Shown here one piece after another: positions 34,916-43,342 of a DNA stretch of 64,000 nucleotides. The notes beneath the pieces were generated by a model that was given only the letters and a program-made list of their open reading frames with translations, did no database searches and was not told the origin of the DNA. A program made the translations under genes and the position numbers. Positions within the stretch are counted from its first letter, which is position 1, and every line of letters starts with the position of its first letter. The stretch is from Metarhizobium sp017305935 (lineage in GTDB: Bacteria; Pseudomonadota; Alphaproteobacteria; Rhizobiales; Rhizobiaceae), in contig NZ_JARRIR010000003.1 of assembly GCF_029601685.1 (NCBI RefSeq), positions 124,001 to 188,000 of the forward strand, written 5' to 3'.

Positions 34916-35590
34916 TCAGTGGTCGACGTCTGCTTCGAGCCTGCTCTTCAGGTCGTTCAGGAACGCGGCTGCATGCGCGCCGTCGACCGCGCGGTGATCG
35001 CTGGTCAATGTCAGCTCGGCCATCGGGCGCCAGTCCGGCTTACCATCGTGCCATACCTGCCGCCGGACGGTGCTGCCGACGGCAAGGATTGCGACCTGCG
35101 GCGGATTGATGATCGCCGTGAAGCGACTGACGCCGAGCATGCCGAGATTCGAAATCGTGAAGGTTCCTCCCGTTACCTCGGCGATACCGATCCTTCCGCT
35201 GCGGACCTTGTCGACAAGTGCCTTGCGTTTCCCGGCGATCTCGGCCAGGGACAAGGCTTGCGCGCGATGAATGACAGGGACGGTGAGGCCCCTGTCGGAG
35301 GCCACGGCGAGACCGAGATTGACGTCGTCATACTCGACGACACCCTCGTCCTGCCAATGCGCATTCAAGCCTGGATGTTTCGCAAGCGTTGCCGCGCAAT
35401 GCAGCAGGAGGATATCCGTCACGGTCGCGCCCGCCTGGCGCCGCGCAAGGGCGGCGGTCATGTCCACTTCGACCGTGATCGGAAACATCGGTATGGACCA
35501 GGCGGCGTTCATGGCCCGGACCATCAGACGTTGCGTCTTCGAAAGCTCCCGGCGCCGGAAACCCGCTTCGGCGGTTGCCGTCTCGACCAT
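34916..35590 (-). CDS. Catalytic-core-only E2 acyltransferase of a 2-oxoacid/acetoin dehydrogenase complex
   Basis: 224-aa protein that corresponds to the C-terminal catalytic domain of dihydrolipoamide acyltransferase alone. The active-site signature DHRAVDG (HxxxDG, about residue 200) is intact, as are IPMFPITVEVDMT (about 29) and GGTFTISNLGMLGV (about 133). Neither a lipoyl domain nor a peripheral subunit-binding domain precedes it: GAGGACTGGGGG and ATG 35590 stand directly before it, 13 bp from the aldolase stop. The lipoyl domain is encoded separately at 38240-38482. Last gene of the six-gene operon; the E3 subunit is not in the window. Confidence 0.85.
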   Translation of the reverse strand: MVETATAEAGFRRRELSKTQRLMVRAMNAAWSIPMFPITVEVDMTAALARRQAGATVTDILLLHCAATLAKHPGLNAHWQDEGVVEYDDVNLGLAVASDRGLTVPVIHRAQALSLAEIAGKRKALVDKVRSGRIGIAEVTGGTFTISNLGMLGVSRFTAIINPPQVAILAVGSTVRRQVWHDGKPDWRPMAELTLTSDHRAVDGAHAAAFLNDLKSRLEADVDH

Positions 35591-35603
35591 CCCCCAGTCC
35601 TCC

Positions 35604-36467
35604 TCAGGCGGCCTTCGCGAGCGGGGCTGCGCCCGCGCAGCCATATTGGCGCATCTTCATCATGGTCGCTTCGATCATGCGAGAGCGGCCCTCGGCCATG
35701 GCTTCCTCCAACTGGCGGTCGCCCTGCGCGAAAACGGCCTCCAGACCGGCGCGGAAGGCATGCCGCAGATCGGTGTCGGCATTGAATTTATGGATGCCCG
35801 CAGCCCTGGCTTCCTGGATTTCCCGGTCGCTGAGACCCGAAGCACCGTGCAGAACCAGCGGAATGCCGGTCGCGGCCTTGATTTCACGAATGCGCTGAAT
35901 GCTGATCGGCGCCTGCGGAATTCCGGGGATGACGCCATGGACGATGCCGACCGAGATCGCCAGATAGTCGATGCCCGTCTCGGCGACGAAGCGGCGCGCC
36001 TCTTCCACATCGGTGTAATAGTCTTCCCAGTTCACACTTTCGCCGGCATCCGGGATCTTGCCGAGTTCGGCTTCGACGGGAATGCCATAGGCATGGGCGA
36101 TTTCGACGAGCCTGCGGGTGGTGGCGATATTTTCCTCGAACGGCAGGTGCGCGCCGTCATACATGACGGAGGAGAAGCCGAGGCGGACGGCTTCCAGCAC
36201 CTCATCCCAGGAGCCGTGATCCAGGTGGATCACATATTTCGCATTCGAGCGCTCGGCGACACGCCGCGTCATCTCGAAAGCCCGGCGCACGCCCATGTGC
36301 GGGATGATGGCGCGGCCCACCTGAAGGAAAATCGGCGATTGCGCCCGCTCCGCCGCCCATACGAGCGCCTCGGTCGTTTCCTCGTTATGCATGTTGTAGG
36401 CGCCCACGGCATAGCCGTTGCGCCGTGCATGTTCGATCAATTGCTTCGGATCGGCCTGCGGGGTCAT
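35604..36467 (-). CDS. Class II ketose-bisphosphate aldolase (GatY/KbaY-like)
   Basis: 287-aa zinc aldolase. Catalytic Asp and first zinc His are in VIHLDHGSWDEV (about residue 80), the other zinc ligands in GIDYLAISVGIVHG (about 165-178) and LVLHGASGL (about 205). The phosphate-binding end is KFNADTDLRHAF (about 232). It should cleave a ketose 1-phosphate (or bisphosphate) to DHAP plus an aldehyde. Placed between a GlpD-like dehydrogenase (30 bp upstream) and the E2 core, it is probably dedicated to this pathway and not to glycolysis. Confidence 0.87.
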   Translation of the reverse strand: MTPQADPKQLIEHARRNGYAVGAYNMHNEETTEALVWAAERAQSPIFLQVGRAIIPHMGVRRAFEMTRRVAERSNAKYVIHLDHGSWDEVLEAVRLGFSSVMYDGAHLPFEENIATTRRLVEIAHAYGIPVEAELGKIPDAGESVNWEDYYTDVEEARRFVAETGIDYLAISVGIVHGVIPGIPQAPISIQRIREIKAATGIPLVLHGASGLSDREIQEARAAGIHKFNADTDLRHAFRAGLEAVFAQGDRQLEEAMAEGRSRMIEATMMKMRQYGCAGAAPLAKAA

Positions 36468-36497
36468 GATGTGCTTTCCTCCAAATTCGCGTTTGTT

Positions 36498-38162
36498 TCA
36501 CTCTGCCGCCATGTCGGACGTCTGCCGCGGTTTGCCGGCGACGTCGAAACGGCGGATGTAATTGAGATAATCATCGATCTCGCGCTGCTTCCGGTCTTCG
36601 TCCCACCCTTGGCGGGTAGCGAGAATACCGGCCGCCGCCTTGAGAGACCGGCGCCCGCAATTGCCGTTCAGTCCGACCATGATGCGGCGGATCAGCGCGT
36701 CCGTCAGGGTGCGGCAGAATTCGTTCTCGAAGGTGAAGACCAGTTCCGCGCCGATCGCGCCGCTGTCCTCATCGATCTTTGCGAGCAGATCGGCGTCCGC
36801 GCGGCCGAGGGCGAGAATGTCGCCGGCGCGGGAACCGTAGATATCGACCAGGCGGTCGACCGTCGCCCGGTCGACACCGCCGGCTTCGGCGAGTTCCTGG
36901 CGGAGACGCTGCCAGTCTGCGATCCGGGCTCCGGGAAACGGCACCGAGGCTGTATGGCAAGGCGGAGGCTTGCGCCCGAGCCGTCGGAAGATCGCATCGA
37001 CCGTCTCTTCCGCCAGGCTTCGATAGGTCGTCAGCTTGCCGCCGATGATCGACAGCAGGCCCCGGCATTCGGGCGCATGGTCGTGAATGACATGGCTGCG
37101 CGGCACCTTCCACTCGGATTTCGCCGGCACATATGGGAGCGGCCGGACACCGCTATAGGTGTAGAGGATATCGTCGCGCGTCAGCCCTGCCTGCGGAATG
37201 AGACTGTTGACCTCGCCCAGAAGGTAGTCGATCTCGGCATCGTCGGCGACGGCGGTATCCGGATCCTCGTCGAACTTCTTGTCGGTCGTGCCGATCAGAT
37301 AGCGCCCACCCCAGGGAATCACGAGAACGAGGCGACCGTCCACGCGCGACTCGTAATAGACCACATCCGGCGGTGCCCCGGGAAAGGGATCGAGGACGAG
37401 ATGGCTGCCCTTCGCGCCGCCGATGTGCCGCTTCCCGCCGGCGGCCTGCCCCTTCAATACCGTATCGACCCAAGGCCCTGCGGCATTGACGGCCATGGCG
37501 GTGGAAAGCGTATGGCGGGTGCCGGCCAGAAGATCGGTGCAGGTGACCCCCGTCAGTGTACCCCCTTCCTGAACGAAGCCGTCGACGCGGCAATGAGTGA
37601 AGATGCGGCATCCTTCGGCTGCGGCCGACAAGGCGACCTCGGTGCACAGGCGCTCGGACCAGACGACCTGTCCATCCATGAAGATGGCGCAACCCTCGAG
37701 CCCGTCGCCGTCCATTTCGGGGAAGCGGCGAAGCGTTTCGGCGCGCGACAGGATGGTATGCGAGGCCGTCGTCTTGTCGAAGGACAGGATATCGTAGGCG
37801 ATCATTCCCAGCCGCAACATCCATCGCGACCGGCGGTTATGGCGGTAGAACGGGATCATCAGCGGGACGGGCTTGACCAGATGCGGGGCGAGGCGGAACA
37901 GTCTTTCCCGTTCCCGCAGGGATTCGCGCACCAGTGCGATATCGCCCTGCTCCAGGTATCGAAGGCCGCCATGAATGAGCCGCCCCGACCAGCTGGAGGT
38001 GCCGCTGCCGAGATCCTCCTTCTCGACCAGGGCGACGCGCAAACCCCGTGCGGCCGCATCCCGGGCAATGCCGATGCCATTGATGCCGGCGCCGATGACG
38101 ACGAGATCGAAGATCTCGTCCACCCCTGGCGGCGGCGGTGCCGGTTGGCCGTTGACGCTCAT
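36498..38162 (-). CDS. glpD: GlpD-like FAD-dependent polyol-phosphate dehydrogenase
   Basis: 554-aa flavoprotein of the glycerol-3-phosphate dehydrogenase family. FAD site is DLVVIGAGINGIGIARDAAARG (core GxGxxG, about residue 20), followed by LIHGGLRYLEQGD (about 66). Substrate-domain segments GVRPLPYV and GGKLTTYRSLAEE (about 375) and the C-terminal DUF-type helical domain are present. Oxidises sn-glycerol 3-phosphate or, as in EryB of Brucella, a longer polyol phosphate, passing electrons to quinone. Co-transcription with an aldolase and E1/E2 genes makes a longer polyol phosphate more likely. ATG 38162 lies 77 bp after the lipoyl gene. Confidence 0.85.
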   Translation of the reverse strand: MSVNGQPAPPPPGVDEIFDLVVIGAGINGIGIARDAAARGLRVALVEKEDLGSGTSSWSGRLIHGGLRYLEQGDIALVRESLRERERLFRLAPHLVKPVPLMIPFYRHNRRSRWMLRLGMIAYDILSFDKTTASHTILSRAETLRRFPEMDGDGLEGCAIFMDGQVVWSERLCTEVALSAAAEGCRIFTHCRVDGFVQEGGTLTGVTCTDLLAGTRHTLSTAMAVNAAGPWVDTVLKGQAAGGKRHIGGAKGSHLVLDPFPGAPPDVVYYESRVDGRLVLVIPWGGRYLIGTTDKKFDEDPDTAVADDAEIDYLLGEVNSLIPQAGLTRDDILYTYSGVRPLPYVPAKSEWKVPRSHVIHDHAPECRGLLSIIGGKLTTYRSLAEETVDAIFRRLGRKPPPCHTASVPFPGARIADWQRLRQELAEAGGVDRATVDRLVDIYGSRAGDILALGRADADLLAKIDEDSGAIGAELVFTFENEFCRTLTDALIRRIMVGLNGNCGRRSLKAAAGILATRQGWDEDRKQREIDDYLNYIRRFDVAGKPRQTSDMAAE

Positions 38163-38239
38163 GATGATCGCTCGCGTTCGGTTTGCGGATGGTGTCCTGG
38201 CGGGTCCCGGTTGCCGGCCGGGGCCAGACCGGACCGGCT

Positions 38240-38482
38240 TCAGTCCCCGGTTTCGATGATCGCGATCACCGAGCGCACCTGGGCCTCCTGCCCTTCCTGT
38301 ACGAGAATTTCGGACAGGATGCCGGTCGCCGGCGATTCGAGTTCCTGCGTTGCCTTCTCCGCCTCGATCTCGGCAAGAGGTTCGTCCTCCTTGACGTGAT
38401 CGCCGACCTTCTTCAGCCAGCTGGCTACGGTCCCCTCGCTCATTCCCATGCCCCACTGCGGCAAAAGCACTTCAACCTTCAT
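38240..38482 (-). CDS. Free-standing lipoyl-domain protein
   Basis: 80-aa protein that is a single complete lipoyl/biotinyl domain and nothing else. VLLPQWGMGMSEGTVASWLKKVGD opens it, the modified lysine is in EIEAEKATQE (Lys about 43), and SPATGILSEILVQEGQ closes the hammerhead. ATG 38482 overlaps the E1-beta stop (ATGA), and the stop is a clean end rather than a frameshift into an E2. It is expected to shuttle between E1, the separate E2 core and an E3. Lipoylation is inferred; a lipoyl synthase paralogue is encoded in the divergent operon. Confidence 0.88.
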   Translation of the reverse strand: MKVEVLLPQWGMGMSEGTVASWLKKVGDHVKEDEPLAEIEAEKATQELESPATGILSEILVQEGQEAQVRSVIAIIETGD

Positions 38483-39501
38483 CGTCCGGCCCTCCGGGTT
38501 CTGGTGTCCAACTGGTCCGCGCTGACCGCCTCGATCGCCGCCACGATCCGCTCGGTCGTCGGATACATCTCGGCCTCAAGCACGGGGTTGAACGGGATCT
38601 GCATGTTGAGCGCCGCGACGCGCTTGATGGGTGCGCGCAAGGCGTGATGCGCCTCATCGGCGACGACCGCCGCGATTTCGGCCGCAGCGCCGCATGTCCG
38701 ATGCGCCGGTTCGGCGATCACCAGCCGCCCTGTCTTCAGGACCGACCGCACGATGGCGCTGGTATCCAGCGGCACCAGGGTTCGCGGATCGATGACCTCG
38801 CAGGACACCCCGCGCGCCTCCATCTGCCGGGCTGCCTCCAGCGCCAGCGGAACACAGCCGGATATGCCGACGACGGTCACGTCGCTGCCTTCGCGGCGGG
38901 TGCGCGCCACGCCGAAGGGTATCTTGTACTCGCCGTCCTCGACCTCTTCCTTCGTGCCCCACAGGCGCACGGCCTCGAAGATCAGAACCGGATCGTCGCT
39001 GTCGATGGCCGTTCGCAGGAGCCCCTTGGCGTCGCTGGCGGAGGCCGGGGCCACGACCTTGAGGCCCGGCACGCCCATGAACATCGGATAGGGCCGATCC
39101 GAATGGTGGGCGCCGGTCGCAAGCCCGTAGAACATGGCCGAGCGGAAGACGACCGGAATGGATGACTGCCCGCCGAACATGTAGCGGTTCTTGGCCGCCT
39201 GGTTCACGAACTGATCCATCGCCATGTAGAGGAAGGAGGAATAGGACAGGTCGACGATCGGCCGCAGGCCGGTCATGGCGGCGCCGATGGCCGCGCCGAC
39301 GATCGCCTCTTCCGAGATGGGAGTGTTGCGGATGCGCGAGCGGCCGAACTGCTGGACGAAGTCGCCCTGCTGCGCACGTTGCTTGCTTCCGCCTGTGGTG
39401 CCGTAGACATTGGCCTCGACATCCTCGCCAAGGATGACGACGCGGGGATCGGCCGCCATGGCCTCCTGCTGGGCCGCGCCGATGGCGCCGATATAGGTCA
39501 T
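38479..39501 (-). CDS. acoB: Acetoin/pyruvate dehydrogenase E1 component, beta subunit
   Basis: 340-aa transketolase-like beta subunit of a thiamine-diphosphate E1. Typical features are VILGEDVEANVYGTTGG (about residue 22), TPISEEAIVGAAIGAAMTGLRPIVDL (about 60, TPP-activating Glu) and the C-terminal swivel domain from about 205 (DVTVVGISGCVPLALEAA). Pattern is closest to AcoB/BkdB. Starts 5 bp after the E1-alpha stop and overlaps the lipoyl gene, so the three are coupled. Confidence 0.86.
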   Translation of the reverse strand: MTYIGAIGAAQQEAMAADPRVVILGEDVEANVYGTTGGSKQRAQQGDFVQQFGRSRIRNTPISEEAIVGAAIGAAMTGLRPIVDLSYSSFLYMAMDQFVNQAAKNRYMFGGQSSIPVVFRSAMFYGLATGAHHSDRPYPMFMGVPGLKVVAPASASDAKGLLRTAIDSDDPVLIFEAVRLWGTKEEVEDGEYKIPFGVARTRREGSDVTVVGISGCVPLALEAARQMEARGVSCEVIDPRTLVPLDTSAIVRSVLKTGRLVIAEPAHRTCGAAAEIAAVVADEAHHALRAPIKRVAALNMQIPFNPVLEAEMYPTTERIVAAIEAVSADQLDTRTRRAGR

Positions 39502-39506
39502 GATGC

Positions 39507-40511
39507 TCAAAGCACATCCTCCAGAAGATAGGCGTCGGAGTAGAGATCGGCGAAAGCGACGGAACGATCGGGATCGGGGCTCTCGGTGGCGAAGGCAACG
39601 CAATCCTCGACCTCCTGCGCGATCTCCGCCTCCACGGCATCCATCTCTGCGGCGGATGCGATGCCGCGTTCGATCAGCATGGTGCGGAAAAGGGCGACCG
39701 GATCGCGCGAGAGCCAGAATTCCCGTTCATTCGCATCGCGATAATCGGTATTAATGCGCAGCCCTTCGGAATGTTCGCGGAAGCGATAGGTCATGACCTC
39801 GACCAGGCTGGGGCCTTCGCCGCGCCGGGCCCGCGCGACGGCTTCGGCGACCGCATCGTAGACCTCCAGGACATCCTGGCCGTTCTCGACGCGGATGCCG
39901 GGCATGCCGAAACCGAAAGCGCGGTCGACGATCCGCCCGCCTGTCACGGTATGGGCCGGGGTCGACAGGGCGTAGTGATTGTTTTCGCACAGGAAGATGA
40001 CAGGCAGCTTCCAGGCCGAGGCCATGTTCATCGACTCGTAGAGCACGCCCTGGTTGGCGGCGCCGTCTCCGAAGAAGGTCAGCGCGACGCGCTTTTCATC
40101 CATCACCTGCGCGGAAAGCCCGGCGCCCACGGCAATCGGAATGGACGATCCGGTGATGCCCGACTCGCCGAGGCTGCCGACGGCGTAATCGGCGAGATGA
40201 AGCGAGCCGCCCTTGCCCTTGCATACGCCCGTGGCCTTGCCGACGAGCTCCGCCATCAGAGGCCCGAGCGGAGAGCCCATCCCGATCGGATGGCCGTGCG
40301 AACGGTGATTGCCGGTCATGTGATCGCCCTTTGCCAGAGCCATGCAAGCACCCACGACCTGCGCTTCCTGGCCGATGCTGGTATGCACGGTTCCGGGAAT
40401 GAAGCCGCGCTTGACCATCTTCGAGGCGCGTTCGTCAAACAAGCGGATGCGCAGCATGCGACGCTGCATCTCCAGCAACAGGTCCTTGTCGAGGCTCGCT
40501 GATAACGTCAT
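39507..40511 (-). CDS. acoA: Acetoin/pyruvate dehydrogenase E1 component, alpha subunit
   Basis: 334-aa TPP-binding alpha subunit. The TPP/Mg motif is FFGDGAANQGVLYESMNMASAWKLPVIFLCENNHYA (GDG about residue 165, NN about 192), with HRSHGHPIG (about 70) and KGKGGSLH near the active site. The AcoA-like pattern suggests cleavage of an acyloin, diketone or 2-oxoacid. First gene of the six-gene minus-strand operon; its upstream region carries a SorC-type motif (40531-40540). Confidence 0.86.
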   Translation of the reverse strand: MTLSASLDKDLLLEMQRRMLRIRLFDERASKMVKRGFIPGTVHTSIGQEAQVVGACMALAKGDHMTGNHRSHGHPIGMGSPLGPLMAELVGKATGVCKGKGGSLHLADYAVGSLGESGITGSSIPIAVGAGLSAQVMDEKRVALTFFGDGAANQGVLYESMNMASAWKLPVIFLCENNHYALSTPAHTVTGGRIVDRAFGFGMPGIRVENGQDVLEVYDAVAEAVARARRGEGPSLVEVMTYRFREHSEGLRINTDYRDANEREFWLSRDPVALFRTMLIERGIASAAEMDAVEAEIAQEVEDCVAFATESPDPDRSVAFADLYSDAYLLEDVL

Positions 40512-40530
40512 CGGATTTTCCTAATGGAAC

Positions 40531-40540
40531 CATTTGTTCA
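40531..40540 (-). promoter_or_regulatory. SorC-type operator candidate, site 1
   Basis: TGAACAAATG on the minus strand, 20 bp upstream of the E1-alpha start. The identical decamer occurs in opposite orientation at 40747-40756. The 264-bp divergent region between them holds no gene and is AT-richer than its surroundings. Confidence 0.45.
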
Positions 40541-40746
40541 AGATATGCGCTTTTGTATCAATCGATGAATTCGTTGACAAGAACCAAATCATGCTGCGTC
40601 GCATCAAATCGATTTTCATGACATATTTCCGTGAGTTAATCCCCCGAAGCGCTCGGTTTCCACCCGTCGGATTCAGGTTGCAACTCGTGTTGCAGACAAG
40701 CTATCAATGGTAATGGAAACGTTGCTGCTGCATTTCTGCTGCGCGA

Positions 40747-40756
40747 TGAACAAATG
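40747..40756 (+). promoter_or_regulatory. SorC-type operator candidate, site 2
   Basis: TGAACAAATG, 20 bp before the SorC start and the same distance from its gene as site 1. Identical to site 1 and one base different from site 3 at 41783-41792, upstream of the kinase. The TGAAC half resembles DeoR/SorC-family operators of Bacillus (ATTGAA type). Confidence 0.45.
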
Positions 40757-40775
40757 AAGACATCGGGAGTGGTGC

Positions 40776-41735
40776 ATGAACGAACTGGACACCAAGGCCA
40801 CGGAACTGGCCCGAGCAGCCTGGCTCTACTATGTGGAAGAGCTCACGCAGAGCCAGATCGCGGACAAGCTTGGCGTCAGCCGCAGCACGGTGATCCGCCT
40901 GCTGCAGCGCGCCCGGCAGAGCGGGCTCGTCACCATCTCGCTCGGCGTCAGCCCGGAAACCTTCGAGGCCGAGCGCGATCTCGAAGCCTTTTACGGCCTG
41001 AAGAAGGTTCGTATCGTGCCGAAGGCGGACAACGGCGCGATGCAGCGACGCTGGCTGGGTCAGGTGGCGGCCGAGACGCTTCAGGAAATGGCGCGTGAAA
41101 ATTCCATCGTCGCCATCAGCTGGGGTCGCACGCTCCAGTCCATGGCCGATTCGCTGCATGGCGAATATACGGTGCCGAACATGCAGATCGTCGCCCTGAT
41201 CGGCGGACTGCACAATGCGCAGAAGGGCACGAACCCGCACGAGGTCGCCGAGCAGGTCGGACAATTCTTCAAGGCGCCGGCGCGCGCGCTCTATGCGCCG
41301 GTCTATGTGCGCAACGCCGAGACGGCGGCCGGCCTGATCAGCGATCCGGGCTTGAACGAGACACTGGATATGGCCCGGCGGGCCTCGCTGGTCGTCTTCA
41401 GTATCGGCGGACTGACGGACGAAGCGACAATGCTTCAACTCGGCTATGTGAACCCGACGGAGAAGGAGTTCCTCTCACGCCGCGGCGCCGTCGCCGATAT
41501 CGCCTGCCGCTGGATCGACGCCAATGGCGAGCCGGTCGAACTGCCGCCGACGATTCATCCGATCGGAATCTCCCTCGGCGAATTGCGCACCATTCCCGAC
41601 CGCCTGATGGTGGCGGGCGGCGCATCCAAGGCCGAGGCGATCCTGGCCGGCGTGCGCGGCGGCTATGCGACCCATCTCATCACGGACGAGAGCGTCGCCG
41701 TGCGCCTGCTCGCCGACGCACGAAACAAGCCATAG
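40776..41735 (+). CDS. SorC/DeoR-type sugar-binding transcriptional regulator
   Basis: 319-aa regulator. N-terminal HTH spans about residues 8-50 (YYVEELTQSQIADKLGVSRSTVIRLLQRARQSGLV), followed by the SorC sugar-phosphate-binding domain (about 60-317; SWGRTLQSMADSL, ALIGGL, VFSIGGL, GGASKAEAILAGVRGGYATHLITDE). The family senses phosphorylated sugars; EryD of the Brucella erythritol operon is a relative. GGGAG precedes ATG 40776. Divergent from the dehydrogenase-aldolase operon and upstream of the kinase, it probably controls both. Confidence 0.88.
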   Translation: MNELDTKATELARAAWLYYVEELTQSQIADKLGVSRSTVIRLLQRARQSGLVTISLGVSPETFEAERDLEAFYGLKKVRIVPKADNGAMQRRWLGQVAAETLQEMARENSIVAISWGRTLQSMADSLHGEYTVPNMQIVALIGGLHNAQKGTNPHEVAEQVGQFFKAPARALYAPVYVRNAETAAGLISDPGLNETLDMARRASLVVFSIGGLTDEATMLQLGYVNPTEKEFLSRRGAVADIACRWIDANGEPVELPPTIHPIGISLGELRTIPDRLMVAGGASKAEAILAGVRGGYATHLITDESVAVRLLADARNKP

Positions 41736-41782
41736 ACGCACGGAATATTCGCATTCGATAAATGGAGCACTTGCGCAAAGTC

Positions 41783-41792
41783 TGAACATATG
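41783..41792 (+). promoter_or_regulatory. SorC-type operator candidate, site 3
   Basis: TGAACATATG, one mismatch to sites 1 and 2, lies 68 bp upstream of the kinase start in the 124-bp gap after the SorC gene, followed by CATCAAATG, which may be a second half-site. Confidence 0.4.
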
Positions 41793-41859
41793 CATCAAAT
41801 GACGTCGACACGGGAACTGCCGCCGTCTCCGGACGCGGCATATGCATTCGGGAGGGAGC

Positions 41860-43317
41860 ATGATTCTCGGTATCGACCTCGGCACGTCGATGGTAAAGGC
41901 GGCGTGCTTTTCGCAGACGGGGGACTGTCTTGCCGTTGCCGCGCGACGCAGTTCGCCGACACCGCTGGGGGGCGGGGCGGTGGAACAGGATTTCGAGGAA
42001 ATCGTTCGCGCCGTCAGTGACGTCGTTCAGGAAGCCTGCCGGGAGTGCCCGACGGTGGATGCGATCGGCATCACCGGCCAAAGCGATGGGCTGTGGCTGC
42101 TCGACGAGCAGGGTTTCGGGGTGGGGCGCGCAGTGTCCTGGCTCGACGATCGCGGCAATCCCTATCTGCAGGACTGGATCGATCGCGGCGTGTTCGAGGC
42201 CGTCTTCCGGCGCAATGCCAATGCGATCTTTCCCGGCAGCCACGCTCCGTTGCTTGCCGCCCTGCGTGCGACCAGGCCCGACCTGATCGCGGCAGCCCAT
42301 ACGGCGAGCTATCTCAAGGACGGCATTCTCCAGCGGCTGACCGGTGTGCGTTTCACCGATGCCTCCGATGCCTCGCTGCCCTTCCTCGATATCGAGGCAC
42401 GCGACTACGATCCCGAGATCCTTCGCCTTTTGGGCCTGGAAGAAATGGCCCGTCTTCTGGCCCCGGTTCTGCCGGCGCCGGGACGCGCATTCCCCCTGGA
42501 CGCCAGAGGCACCGCCCTGATCGGCCTGCCCGTCGGCACTCCCGTTCATGCGGGGCCGTTCGATCTGGTGGCCTGCCCCATCGGTGCCGGCGCGAACCGG
42601 GTGGGAGACGGCCTCATTATTGTCGGCACGACCCTGGCTTGCGAGGTTCTGACCGATCGGGTCGACCGCAGCGGCCCGCCTGTCGGCATGACCCTTTGCA
42701 TGCCGGCGGGCGGGCGCTGGATCCGGTCCATGCCGGCGACGGTCGGCACCGCCACGCTGGATTGGGTGCTCGAAATGATCGGCGCCTGCCACAGCGAGGT
42801 CGACAGTCTGATCGCCCGGAGCAGGCCGGGGGCGAACGGCGTCACGGCGCTCCCGTTCTTCTCGGCGACGGGAGAACGCGCGCCCTTCGTGGACGTTCGC
42901 GCAAGAGGGCAGCTTTCGGGCCTCAACACATGGACGACAAAGGCGGACCTGGTGACGGCCGTTTGCGAATCGGTTGCCTATGCGGCGCGCCACTGCATCG
43001 AGGCGGCTGGCCTGACGGGCGATGTGTCGATCTGCGGCGGCGGGGCGAATTCGCAGATCTGGAGCCAGATGGTGGCCGATGTCTTGCAGCGCCCGCTCAA
43101 GATCGCCCGGCGTCCCGAAGTCGGCGCGCGCGGTGCGGCGATCGCCGCCATGGACGCCGCCGGCATCGCCTACGATTACGAGGCCTGGACGAGGCCGGAA
43201 ACGGTGATCGAGCCGCGGCAGGAGGCTGCGGAGCATTATCGCAACGGCTTTGCCCATTATCTCGAAACGGTCGAGAGCGCCCGCGGTCTATGGAACAGTC
43301 CACATCGCAAATGCTGA
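41860..43317 (+). CDS. FGGY-family carbohydrate/polyol kinase
   Basis: 485-aa kinase. N-terminal GIDLGTSMVKAACF (about residue 4) and AIGITGQSDGLWLLDE (about 70); middle LPFFSATGERAPFVDVRARG (about 328); C-terminal SICGGGANSQIWSQMVADVL (about 388). It differs from the xylulokinase-like enzyme at 14746 (GQSDG in place of GQMHG), so substrate is different. ATG 41860 is chosen because GGGAGGGAG lies just before it; ATG 41842 is in frame. Likely phosphorylates the polyol later oxidised by the GlpD-like enzyme. Confidence 0.85.
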   Translation: MILGIDLGTSMVKAACFSQTGDCLAVAARRSSPTPLGGGAVEQDFEEIVRAVSDVVQEACRECPTVDAIGITGQSDGLWLLDEQGFGVGRAVSWLDDRGNPYLQDWIDRGVFEAVFRRNANAIFPGSHAPLLAALRATRPDLIAAAHTASYLKDGILQRLTGVRFTDASDASLPFLDIEARDYDPEILRLLGLEEMARLLAPVLPAPGRAFPLDARGTALIGLPVGTPVHAGPFDLVACPIGAGANRVGDGLIIVGTTLACEVLTDRVDRSGPPVGMTLCMPAGGRWIRSMPATVGTATLDWVLEMIGACHSEVDSLIARSRPGANGVTALPFFSATGERAPFVDVRARGQLSGLNTWTTKADLVTAVCESVAYAARHCIEAAGLTGDVSICGGGANSQIWSQMVADVLQRPLKIARRPEVGARGAAIAAMDAAGIAYDYEAWTRPETVIEPRQEAAEHYRNGFAHYLETVESARGLWNSPHRKC

Positions 43318-43342
43318 ATCAATCAAATCCTGGCGAAGACCT

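Noticed and set aside
34916..35590. E2 gene as a truncated pseudogene
   Set aside because: No remnants of lipoyl or subunit-binding domains lie upstream, the start has a good ribosome site, the HxxxDG motif is intact, and a separate lipoyl-domain gene is present in the same operon. A functional split protein is the simpler reading.
35271..38399. 1042-codon open frame on the plus strand
   Set aside because: Shadow of the E2, aldolase and GlpD-like genes; no recognisable domain, and it would run against three motif-supported genes.
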